From Purshia tridentata (lineage: Eukaryota; Streptophyta; Magnoliopsida; Rosales; Rosaceae): a DNA stretch of 64,000 nt. The DNA lies in NCBI GenBank assembly GCA_003254885.1, contig QANT01003995.1, positions 1 to 64,000 on the forward strand, in the 5' to 3' direction. Each line of letters opens with the position of its first letter. The first letter of the stretch is position 1. Shown in pieces: positions 36,725 to 49,250 of the stretch. The translations under genes were made by a program, and so were the position numbers. A model generated the notes under the pieces. That model did not search any database, was not told where the DNA came from, and saw only the letters and a program-made list of their open reading frames with translations.

Positions 36725-39700
36725 AAGAGTAAGAGCAGCTAGGGTTTTCGGAGTCGACGAGTTGATCGACGAGGACAGGGGCAAAAACGGAATAGAGTGA
36801 TCAAAATTTTGGGGGAGAGTTAGACAGAGAACGAAGAACTGATTAGGGTTTCGTACAATGTATGAGCAAATTAGGGTTTCCAAAGATTTCTGCGATCGGG
36901 ATCGCAGAGAAAGGAGAGCAAAGAGAGAGAGAGCGAGGTGAAGAAGAAGAAGAGCGAAGGCTCTCTGATTCCTCTCTGGCTTTGTTTGCCTTTGTGCTTT
37001 GCGCCGGGTGATTCCTCAAGGCCAAAGGTTTTGTTCTCTGACAAGATTACTTAAATACCCTGCTGTCTTTCGGGGTGTTTAGGTCATACACACCCTAAAC
37101 ACCACACCTGAGTTACAAGGGAATGTAGAGAGTGAAACTAAACTTACTTATTTTGCTATGATTTTTAACATGTACTTTACTTAATTTTACTGTAACACCT
37201 GGACACAGCACTGAGATCCAATAGAATGAGTCCATGTCATCTCTTGAAAATACTTATCATTTATTTTTGAGATTTAATTTTTAAATGATTTCAACAAAAG
37301 GTACAAAACTATCTCTCAAAATTTGTTAGCATATCTTGTCTTTATATTTTTTTCTAGATTAGGGATGATATTTGCATTGAGTTCATACTCATAGTAATGA
37401 GTACCACCAAAGCTTTTTAAATACCTTTTTTTTTATTTTTCTAAAATAAGATCCAAAGTTCGGAGATACGAAAATATGTGAGCTAATCTCTTATAATAAT
37501 TGAATGTGAAAATAAGTATTTTATCATATAAATTATAAAGCTTTCATCAAAATTTACGATCCCCTCAAAATTAATGTAAGCAATAAAGTATATAAAATTT
37601 ACTTCATTCAAAATAATTCAAATTACATTTAAGAATAAAAGATCTTCAATTAATTTTCTTGGTGTTAATATTGTGTTTATATCTAAAACGACGTAATTTT
37701 AAGTTTAAAGAATAAGCGAAATTAACTCTAAAAGAATCTTTATATAATATGAATCCTACGTCTACACACATCAATTTACATAAGAAAAAAAAAAATTGCA
37801 CCAAAAATTTTACTAAATAGTGGTCCAAAAACCACACTTACATAAACCTTGTACAAACAAACTCTCAAATTTAACTTTCTAGACTAAACATCAATCTTTT
37901 TATAGCTTTATAAGTGATAAATATTTTAAGAGATACTAAGTGACAACTCAAATATGTTGTAATTAACAAAATAAACTATGAGGAATTATATATGGACCAA
38001 TCAAACTGCTTTATGTCAAATTCAAATTATTATTACTTTTTGGATATCAAAACTTTTTTTTTTGTTGCCAGGGATATCAAAATTAAACTAGCTATTTAAT
38101 TTATCTATTCATGGACTACTGTTAAGGATCAGGCTCCTATAACTTTAGGAGTTTTATCTACATTATTTTCGTACAAAAAGTACTTGGCAACTAAAAATTC
38201 TTATCACTTTAGTTTAGTTAGGTTGTATCTTACATATTAATATTTATGATATTATTGAGATAAGCTTCACAAAAAGATTCAAAAGAGTTCAACATATTAT
38301 CTTTTTTCATAGAAGATATTTATCTTCATTTTTTGGCCAAACAGATATTTATCTGCATCTTAAATATACAAAATAAAAGGGAAATGCCAACTTGGGCCCA
38401 CAGAAACCAACCCAAGGTAAATCATATGTTGGATTCAAATGTAGTAGCCCATGAGGAACTAGCTACATTTGATCTGATGAAGGCTCAACTTTTTGTTGAT
38501 AATATGAGTTCAGATTAGCCCGATTTTAGCAGTTTTAATTTTCTGTGCCCAAACCCATTAGCTCTTGAGCAGGTTTGGATTAGCTGGCAAGTTTTAGGGT
38601 GCAATAATCACAACCAAATTTTTCTTTCCAACCAATTTGTTTCTGGGTGTATTTAGCAACTGCAATGTTAGGTATGTTTAGATGAATATCAAAAGTTGAC
38701 CATGGACTTTTATTTCGGATTTGGATTCTCTATTTTTTCGTTTGTATTTGTTTAAGTCTTAATTGTATAACTTAAATTTGTTGTTCAAGAATTTATATAT
38801 TTAACCTTTACTCACACTTAAAAAGCGTTGCAAATTCATTTCAACTTTTGCTCTTTATCCTTGAATAATAAATAAGTGATCAAAATTAAAATTCAAGCAA
38901 AAACAAGTATAGAAAAACCAAGTAGAGAATTTGGACAACCATAAAACCAACCACATAGAAAAACTTGTATAAAACTGTGGTGGAATTAACCGCTCTTAAA
39001 AAACTTTTTGTTAAAATTTTTAATTTCAATATACATAGTGGATTGGAAATATAAAATCTAATTTTAAATTTGATTAAAAAAACAAATAAAGTTTCTATGA
39101 GTTGTGAGACTCATTAAATAATTTGTAAATATATACGACCATCACATATGTTATTCATTTCACAACATAAATATGGCTTTCATAATATAAAAGTAGGCCT
39201 TATATACATATTATGAAAAGAATATCACATATAATATAATATAACAATTTGCTTAAACTCATATAAAAATTAGCATGATAATTAATGTGGCGTGAGCATA
39301 GACGCATATATATATATATATATATGGTCAATGGAAGAAGTTTCATTTGGCCCAGAAATTAATTTGTAATAGTAGAGAAATTATAGAACAATATTGCATG
39401 GCCATCCATGGCCCATGAATTGTGGGCACAGTTTTGATTAGACCCTCACAAGTCACAAACTGACAAAGACGCTATCACATGGTCTTGCTGAAAAATGTAA
39501 TAATGTTCCAATACCGTACCATCCTCGAAGAAAGCTTTCTGATCTCTTTTTGGGCCTCTAAATCCTCCATTGTACCAAAATAATAAGAAGAAAAAAACGA
39601 AAGCTTTGTGAATGTATTATTGTATATATACGTTATATAACTTGTATGCCTTGTGTATTTAAACCCACTAAAACCTTTGCTTATTCCTTATTATATCTCC

Positions 39701-39750
39701 AATATTGTAGATAGTACGATACGCATAGAGAGCAAAATAGAAGAAGAAAA
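36725..39750. other. LARP1C leader and AT-rich intergenic DNA
   Basis: The LARP1C 5' leader (36725 to about 37000) is CT-rich on the minus strand. Beyond it I see no gene. A (TA)n run lies at 39306-39325. The frame at 38333-38518 has no similarity I know. Confidence 0.5.
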
Positions 39751-40790
39751 ATGTCCAACTTCCAAGCAGCTGGAAGTGAGTGAAGAAGGACATGATGAAC
39801 AAGTACGTGAAGAGCAGCATATATGGACTACGTAGACCCACCACCAGTCCCTCTGTTGGACTTGGTATAGAGCTCTCAAGAGCTGGTCGTTTTACAAAGC
39901 CATAATATCAGAGTTTGTTGCCACTCTTCTCTTCCTTTATGTCGGCGTACGATGCCACTTTCATCGGCCTCAAGAAGCAAACCGCCGGCGCTGCCGGCCA
40001 CTGCGACGGTGTGGGCTTTCTCGGACCTTCGATCGGCGGCATGATCTTCGTCTTTGTTTACCGATCTACGTACACTTCATAAACTCTAGACATGCATGTT
40101 TTCAGCATATTATTAGGCTGCATGCATGAGATTCACAATCGAGCCTAGCTCCCATAAGTTTTATTTGGATAAAAAAGTTAATGTTTAAATTTCTATCATT
40201 TTTGTCTAGTTTTAAGTTGAGCACTCAATCGCTTGTGGTTCGAGCGTTTATGTAATTGTTTGTCACTGACAGATGTTGCTGGGTATAAAAAAATGTTTAC
40301 ATAACCATTATCACGTACAGTAACATTTATGAATGTTCAAACGTTGCTCCTGTACGCGGTTGGTTGAAATTTAGGTGTTTGAACTTAATTTGGTGACATG
40401 GTATTGCCTTCCTTGCCAATAGGGTTTGCTGTATTTATGGTGCACTTGGCTACCATCCCCGTTACTGGCACTGGCATCAACCCTGCTAATAGGAGCTTTG
40501 CCGCTGCTGTAATCTAAAACAATGACAAAGTCTGGAAAGACCAGGTATGATATATTATTCTCGATTATACCATGTTGAAATGTAATAAAGCAACTATATT
40601 TTCATATATATGTTTCTTTTGTTGTTTAATTTGTAAGAAAATGTTGATGATTTCTAATGGTGGTAAAAAGTGGATATTCTGGGTTGGACCATTTTCTGGA
40701 GCTCTGCTCGCAGCAGCATATCATCACTGTGTACCGAGGACATCAGCTACTCAAGCCTTGGAATGGTTCCACAGCAACCCCACCAGCTAA
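39751..40790 (+). pseudogene. PIP-type aquaporin pseudogene
   Basis: Pieces of a plasma-membrane intrinsic protein lie in order but in different frames. MSNFQAAGSE stops at 39781. DYVDPPPVPLLDL follows, then SEFVATLLFLYV after a frameshift, then a GMIFVFVY piece from helix 2. The large central exon (first NPA loop, helices 3 and 4) is missing. The later part resumes at about 40421 with [20 protein letters not shown], containing the second NPA with an inserted residue (NPANRSF for NPARSF), then a TAA inside the next helix entry. The last exon (WIFWVGPFSGALLAAAYHH) is intact. Stops, frameshifts and the deletion show that it is non-functional. It resembles the PIP2 group most. Confidence 0.85.
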
Positions 40791-41596
40791 ACAGAGTCGT
40801 ACGTTTTGGACACAAAAAAAGAAAATAAAATCAGAGCGTACGTTGCCCTGCAGGCTTCTTTCTTTGTGTATTTATCTAAGTATACGCAATCCTCAGTAGG
40901 GAGATAGTTTTATTACTATGACTATAATAATTTGAATCTGGTAGATGGCTCTATTTCTCAATGTTACTCCAAGTTTATCAAAACTACTCACACAAGCTTA
41001 AGTCAATCCTAAGCACCCTGCTTGGCTCAGTTCGTTTGTTTACACCAAGAAATTTTACATAAACTCATATGCAATGTCAGTTTTACAATAATTTGTCGGA
41101 TGATCAGCACGTAAAGAGGTGGCTGTGAAGCAATCAACATGCAAAGAGGTGGCTGTGAAGTGATCATGTATATATCGCATGCAAGAATTCTCCCCAAGCA
41201 TAGAGTACGAAATCACATGCACGATCACAATCAGGACAGAACCTATCACTGACTAACTGGTCATTTTCCTTCTCTTCCCTTTTGTAATTTCAAGAAATAA
41301 ACCTGCTTTTCCCATGAATTAAGCTCTTAAATACAATCCAAACTAAGTTTGATTCCTAGCCAATTGATGAATATCCATATTAGCTGCTGTTATCTATCCT
41401 CATATTGGAAAGTGTCTAAAAGAAGCATGCCCATTGAATAGATAAATGGCAGTTGTCCCTAAATGCTAATCTGCAAAAATTTTCATTTTATAAAATCTTT
41501 CTGGAGACAAGACTAAAACGTCAAAGAACTCATCACAAGAAAATTGGCATTTGCAAAAGAGTTGTTGCTTGAGTTTGAACTTTGAAGTGATAACAA
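40791..41596. other. Intergenic DNA, no gene seen
   Basis: Includes a short direct repeat (caaagaggtggctgtgaag-like) at about 41110-41161 and the 3' flank of the USP gene. Confidence 0.5.
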
Positions 41597-43236
41597 TTAC
41601 AATGGTAAAAGTATGACTGGGCAAGGAATGAACTCAGCAAGCAGGTTTGCATCCACATGCTTGGAATGAATCGCTTCCATGCTTATAACAACTAAATCCA
41701 AGTTCAGGTCATCAGCAACCTCACCAATGATGGCTGTCGGCTTGTTCCCTTCGCCAAGTCGCTCTAACAGCCTGAATTCTTGGAACCCACCTATCAGCAA
41801 TTTTTTGAAGGGTTCAAAATAATGTTAGTGCCAAAGATGTTGTTTCAAACATACACAAATGATAAGTAGATAAACAATAAATTATCTTACAAGTATATAA
41901 TTACGCATTGACACACTCTATTCTTTTAAATAGTAAATTTTGTCAACATTCCAATACAATATTCCTACATATTGGAATCCGCTAATAAGACCATGATTCC
42001 TAGAGCCTCCTCTTCTGCATTCAAGAGTTCAAAATACAATAAATAGTCCCAATTTATCTCCTTAATAAAATTATAGACCTTTTTTTAAAGGTTATAACTT
42101 CAGTCAAAATTTGATCCTTGAGCCCCTTGGACTAGTACTGAAACCCCTGTCAAGCATCAAATGTTGGCTAAAATTGCACTTTTTAAAAAAACTGTACATT
42201 TCCTAAATTTTACCATCTTTCCCAAAAACTCTACATTCAACATTAAAGTTAAACTTCAACCAAAAAAAAAAAATCATAAAAAAAACTTCACCACCTTGGT
42301 TCCTTTTACAATGTGACTCCTTTTGCACTGTCATTCTACTCTATGCATGTTTTGATTCATTCACTGCCAGAACATTAACTTATTGTGAAAAAATGCATCT
42401 AATTACAATAAAATTTCCCAGGAGAATTTAAGCTACACAACTCAATCTATGCATGCAAAAGTGCGTATGTCATTTCCTAATTTTTATGAAGCAAATCATA
42501 ATCCTACTAAAACCTTCTCTACTTCACACAAAACTGTAAGAGCATGCATATACAAACCTTCAGAGAGATGCCAGCGGATGGTAGAGAGTTGGGTTTCATG
42601 CTCCGGCAAAGATTCTTTACCCTTTTCATCGATAACTGCAAAGAACACAAACACCTATATTCCTAGAAACATTGTATCAAAAAGGGTCTCTAATGCGAAA
42701 AAGGGTCTCTCTAGACTCTAGAGCTTGATTTTCACAGCATATAAAGCATGATAAGAACAGTAACAGAGAGGTCCGTAAACAGCTAAACATACCCACAACC
42801 GTAATGTCAGCCCCATACTTGTTTGCCAAAGCAGCAGTAGTATCTATAGCCTGTTGAAAAAATACCAGCTTGTGCATGAATCAAACAAAGGCAGCCATGA
42901 AAACTATGTGGGTGGAAAGCAGAGAAGGTTTACCTGTCTTGTTCCCTCGGAGAGATATGGATTTCGATCGGTGATGGGTAGAAGTAGATGCTTGAAATGA
43001 GTAAAGGCATCTGCAGCTGAACCCACTTGAGGCTCTTGCGGCTCGGCCTGTGCTGATGGAGAACGAAGGTAAGTGCTTTTATGGCTGATCCTGCGAAACC
43101 TGGAAGATATTGAGAGCTTGCGAGGCTTGAAAAAGAATGGAGACTGAGGCTGAGAAGAAGGTGGTTTCAGAATCGAAGTTTTTGGGTGCTTTTGGGTTTC
43201 AATGGGGAGGGTGACTGGGTAGTGAGCAAAGGCCAT
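41597..43236 (-). CDS. Universal stress protein-like, putative plastid-targeted
   Basis: Four exons, 43236-42934, 42850-42793, 42635-42558 and 41790-41597, give 210 aa. The first 70 residues (MAFAHYPVTLPIETQKHPKT onward, rich in Ser, Pro, Arg and Lys, few acidic) look like a chloroplast transit peptide. The USP fold follows: FKHLLLPITDRN (first strand), AIDTTAALANKYGADITVV (helix and strand), and a last strand LDLVVISMEAIHSKHVDANL ending PCPVILLPL. The ATP-binding signature G-x2-G-x9-G-S/T of MJ0577-type USPs is not present, so it is probably of the non-ATP-binding kind. The function is not defined by sequence. It is divergent from the METTL23-like gene. Confidence 0.85.
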
Positions 43237-43370
43237 GGGAGGACTTGCGAGCTTGCCGAGTTCACTCAGTGAAGCAGAGGAAGAAGAAGACGAAGAATGG
43301 GGCTTCCAGAAAGCGCAATGGATTATGGAAAGCCACTTGAAAATTGGTTTTGGTTTTGGATAAACTTGAT

Positions 43371-43413
43371 TGGGCCTCTTCAGTTTTAGCCCATTGGGCG
43401 TTTAGTGGGCCCA
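43371..43413. promoter_or_regulatory. Site II (TGGGCC/T) cluster in a bidirectional promoter
   Basis: Four site II-type motifs fall within 43 bp: TGGGCC at 43371, AGCCCA at 43388, TGGGCG at 43395 and TGGGCCCA at 43406. They sit midway between the ATGs of the USP gene (43236) and the methyltransferase gene (43476). Site II elements bind TCP factors and are common in promoters of growth and organelle genes. No TATA box is evident. Confidence 0.6.
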
Positions 43414-43475
43414 TATCTGATGGAGGCCTTCAACTCCTGAACTGACTTCGTGGTTCCTCCGATTACGAGTTGGAT

Positions 43476-45104
43476 ATGGAAGGCAAAGACGACTCGGCCG
43501 AAACGGCCGATCCCGATATGACGACGATATCTCGTCATTGTTTCGTGGATGATGACTCGGACGAACCGGAACCGGCCTTCTCCATCTCTATAATCGAGAA
43601 CATGAAAGAAGACTATGGTCTCTTCGTGTGGCCCTGCAGCACAGTCCTGGCGGAGTATGTTTGGCAACAGAGATTGCGCTTTTCCGGAGCTGGTGTTGTT
43701 GAGGTAATAAACTAATCTAATAGTGTACGTGTAATCCTTATCCAGGTTTATTGCATCTTATTGCTTGTCAATGATTACTGGCTTACTGGGTTTGTGTTGT
43801 TTGCAGCTTGGAGCTGGAACTTCCTTGCCCGGCTTGGTTGCAGCCAAAGTGGGTGCTCACGTCACTCTTACTGATGACTCGAGTAGATTGGAGGTATTGA
43901 ATTTCAATTCACTTTGTTGTTAATGTTTAATTAATTGCTTCTTTTTATATGCATCAAAGGTCTTTGTATGTTTATGATTGTTAAAATACTTGTAGAGAAA
44001 TGTAATGTTGTAGATTGGCATGTTATTTTATGATGTTTCCAAGTGTTTCTCACACGTTATGTTGCCAAATTGTTTGACATGTTATGTTATCGTAGACCGT
44101 TTGATATGTTATGTTGATTGATACAGTGTCATCTATAATTTGACCTGCATTTAGGCATCTGGATCTTAAACTACAAGTGAAATCATTTTCATTTTAATCA
44201 GACATTCATTTGAATTTTCTATTAGTGACCCTTAAAATTAATAAAGAATCTTCTATTTTCATTATAATTCAGTTAATTAGCCCAGACTTGTTGTATCTTC
44301 TCTTAGCAACGTCTCTGTTTTTTATGTCCATTATTAGTGACTTACGACCAATGACCATATTGTTTTGTATCCGCAGGTGCTGGACAACATGAAAAGAGTG
44401 CTTGACCTTAATAAACTTAACTGCAATGTAAACTACCATGCTATTAATCTTTTGAATATATGCATAACCAGCTTATATTAAACTATGAAAAGTCTCATTA
44501 CCATTTCTCTTCTTAGGAGATCTAGTTCTGTTTTCAGGTGTTGGGATTGACATGGGGAGTTTGGAATACATCTATATTCAGTTTGCAGCCAAAGTTTATT
44601 CTTGGGGCTGATGTATTATATGATGCTAGTGGTAGGATTATTATCTACTACTCCTTTTGTCTTCTTATCCTTTTTTCCTTCTGCTCCCTGTATCACTTAA
44701 CTTGAGCTGAAATGTGGATTTTATTTGTGTTGGTAAGCCTTTGATGATCTCTTTGCCACTGTGAAATTTCTGCTCCAAAATTCTCCTGGTTCAGTCTTCA
44801 TAACAACATACCATAATCGAAGGTATTTTCACCCGCTTTGGTTTCTTATTACTTCAAGTCTGTAACATATGCACATGTAGTCTGCAATAGCACTGGAAAC
44901 GACTCTCCCATTCATTACAGTTTGAAAACACTTCTTATAATAATGTGCAGTGGGCATCATCTTATTGAATTCTTGATGGTCAAATGGGGATTGAAGTGTG
45001 TGAAGCTTCTGGACGCCTTTTCATTTATGCCATCCTACAAGGCATCCAGGCTAAGTGGCAACCTTCAATTGGCAGAGATTGTTCTGGATAAGGGAACAGG
45101 CTGA
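43476..45104 (+). CDS. METTL23-like protein methyltransferase (methyltransferase family 16)
   Basis: Six exons, 43476-43703, 43807-43893, 44377-44427, 44538-44631, 44738-44822 and 44951-45104, give 232 aa. Residues 50-70 (YGLFVWPCSTVLAEYVWQQ) are the family-16 entry motif. SAM motif I is ELGAGTSLPG at 76-85, followed by the acidic post-I strand HVTLTDDS. The later KFILGADVLYDAS is the motif-4 region of METTL proteins, and SVFITTYHNR precedes the final sheet. Animal METTL23 is a protein arginine or lysine methyltransferase in nucleus and cytosol; the plant substrate is unknown. The start is the ATG at 43476, since the codon two upstream is TTG. Confidence 0.88.
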
Positions 45105-45596
45105 GATAACGGTTTTGAATTAACATGTTGGGAACTTGTGGTAATGCCCACCACGTTGACTTACATTCATGCTGCTTATTACTGTTGGAATTCTGCCGCA
45201 ACAAGTTAAGTAGTCCTGTTGACCCATAAGAACACAGTGTAATGGACATTGTCTGGTCATCTCGTTAAGATGCCTTACCTGTTGAACTAAACTGGGTTGA
45301 CATACACAGATTTTATGCATTGTTGGAAATCTACTTCAAGTTTCATAAATGAAAATATTGTTGCCCTTCAAGCCAACACTTAGAATAGCTTTGTATTTAT
45401 TAAATGCTTTTGTTACAATAAGATCCTTTTCAACAATGTGAAACCACATCAGACATTATGAAACCACAGCAGTCATAAACTATTTCTTTCCAAACTCTCT
45501 CATATAAAGGCAATAATAGAGGACCAATCCATTTTTTTCGGATTTCCCAGCTCTCATGGTTTGAAATTGACTACAACTAAGCTAGGAGGCCCTTAA
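45105..45596. other. Convergent 3' regions
   Basis: The methyltransferase and peroxidase genes converge here. No further gene is seen; both untranslated regions probably fill the space. Confidence 0.5.
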
Positions 45597-46899
<1,303 letters not shown>

Positions 46900-46969
46900 C
46901 CTTGGAACTCTCTTAGCTCTCTGTAAGTTTGATTAAGTGTTTGTGGGAACTAAAAATGGATTAGATGGG

Positions 46970-46977
46970 TATTTATA
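46970..46977 (-). promoter_or_regulatory. TATA box of the peroxidase gene
   Basis: TATAAATA on the minus strand lies 71-78 nt upstream of the ATG at 46899. That fits transcription start about 40-50 nt before the ATG. Confidence 0.65.
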
Positions 46978-49032
46978 GAAGGAAGATAGCTTGTTACAGA
47001 CCAAGTCAGTAAGATATATGATGGTGGCCCCAAATATGGAATTAGTTAAGTTAGAATGTTTAGTAGTAATAATGAAGGCATCGTCAAGGCAATCAGCATA
47101 ACAACTGTCATTGCATCTTGAAACCTCTCTTTGTATGATTTGGAGTGTTACTCATTTACTTTTATTAAGCATGTTCTGGATTTAAGAGCAATAAGTAAAG
47201 TCTGATATATGATTTCTTGATAGGGATATGCTCTTGAATTTCAAGGTATTAATTATTGAATGGCTTATGTCTCTATACTAAATTCTTGCTAGTTCAAAGA
47301 GAATCTTTAAATGGATCGCGTTAGAAGTCTACCTAGACATAATGATTTTAATACTTGAAAACAGAAGATTCTGCATTGGCCACCAAATCCAACAAATACA
47401 ACAAACGCTCTCTATATAAAAATCAACAAAACCCTTCTGCATGGTATGGTGGGCAGTCCTAATTCGAGTCCTTTCCTTTCTTTTAAAGGTTATGCATGCA
47501 TCATCATGCTATAAACAGTTTTGGCACCATGTTCATCAACTGATTGGTCATAGATTATGATTATGATTTTGATAAAGTTTGGTTGCTGAGATTGAAATTG
47601 AACAACTTAATATATGACTATGTAACCCCTGTGGTATGAGTCTAGATATCTCAAGTGAAAGAAACAGACCCATTAATTTTGGTGCTTTAACCACATATGA
47701 GACCCACAGAAAAGGGATGTCTCAAGTAGTTAGGGTTGAGCCATCAAAAGTTGTTATTTTTTTGTAGAGTCAAGCTTGTGCTCAAAGCCTCCTCAGCTTT
47801 ATTAGTTACAGTGGTTAATGTTTATATAAACTTCATGTTTGATAATAGTACGTGAGCTTGTCCTGTTTGAAACATAATTAACTAATTTCGGTCACCCCAA
47901 CAGCCATGTTCTGATGTCCCAACCCTTTCTTTTCATGTGGTCATATTCAGCATATATTAGGTGACTTAGCTAACCTAACTACAGTAGTTAACAAATTATA
48001 ATGACCAATAATTTCACACAAATCTTAAAACTTGTGTGCATGAATTTGATTGCAACATTTATATGAGTATTCTATTATGTATAAAAGTATTGGAGTCAAG
48101 GACTTGTTCAGGTCCAGAGAGATTGGACTATATTACCATTTTGGGATTGGAAGTAGAGGCTTGAAGTATTGAACCAGTAGAGGTCAGTAGAAATCCCACC
48201 AACTTCTCCAAACTTGATCGAGTTATTATACCATCCGAATTAGTTAGGCTTATCTATCTGCAGGTTTGGTCATTGGGGGAGTCAGTCACACTCTTCTATA
48301 AATTATAATAGTAGCAATAAACTTGCATTCTGTGATTTTGCAGTAGCAGACTTTCAGTCATATCTTAAATCTGAAAAATAATCAACCATTGACTAATAGA
48401 AAAGCAAAAAAGCAAAACTTAAAAAAAGAAAAAGAAAAAAAGAGAATCTCCTTTCTGGCCTTGTGGGTCTATAGTTGAAAGGAAACAAAGGTGATGGCTT
48501 TTTTTGATTAGGTGGAAAGATTGAAAGAGGCAATGAAGCAATAAAGATGTCTGCAACACTTTACACTTCATAGTTCATATACTTTGAAAAATGACAAGCT
48601 TGGCATGGGAAGAGTTATTACAAGGGTTCTGCCACGTCATTGTACTTAGTGGTAGAAAAGATCACCCATAGTTATATTCTTCTATGCTAGATGACATGTT
48701 TAATTGGCCTTTATTGCTACTAAACATGCCAGGCCAATTCCATTGAAGTTTTTCTAGCATGACATTGATGATGAGTCTCTTACATTACAATGAATGTTTT
48801 GTAAATTCTGTACTTTAAAATTTTACTCATAAAAGAGGTGTGTTTCTTAATTATTGGACAGTTTAATAGTCAAATCCATCTTTTTTATTTCTAGGGTCCG
48901 TGATAGTAGGAGTCAACCTGCATAATTATGTCGTTATCATCATTAAATAAAGACAAAAGGAGAAGTGGAGAAAGAAACCCAAAATATATAAACAAATGAA
49001 ATCCAATCCAATCCTTAACCATAATTCTAAAT
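46978..49032. other. Intergenic DNA, peroxidase promoter side
   Basis: No gene or repeat recognised. Poly-A-rich at 48415-48445. Confidence 0.5.
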
Positions 49033-49162
49033 TGGGCTGAAATCCATTAAAGCCCACATTATAAATCAATCTTGGCTGGCCCAGTTAGACCAAATACTTC
49101 AAGTTGGGCTTGTATGATATTGGGCTCATCAGATGTCTTGTGTAATTGTTTTTTAAACCCTA
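49033..49162 (+). promoter_or_regulatory. Telo-box plus site II elements of the ESF1 promoter
   Basis: Site II motifs TGGGCT at 49033, AGCCCA at 49051, TGGGCT at 49105 and TGGGCT at 49121 precede a telo-box AAACCCTA at 49155-49162, about 90 nt before the ATG. This pairing is a known signature of plant ribosomal-protein and ribosome-biogenesis promoters, which suits the ESF1 product. Confidence 0.75.
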
Positions 49163-49250
49163 GGAGGAAGAACGTTAACCCCTAACCGCCACTGAAATCT
49201 CACTCCCGCTGAAAACGCCTCACCTTCAACTGCCCAACAACCTACACACC

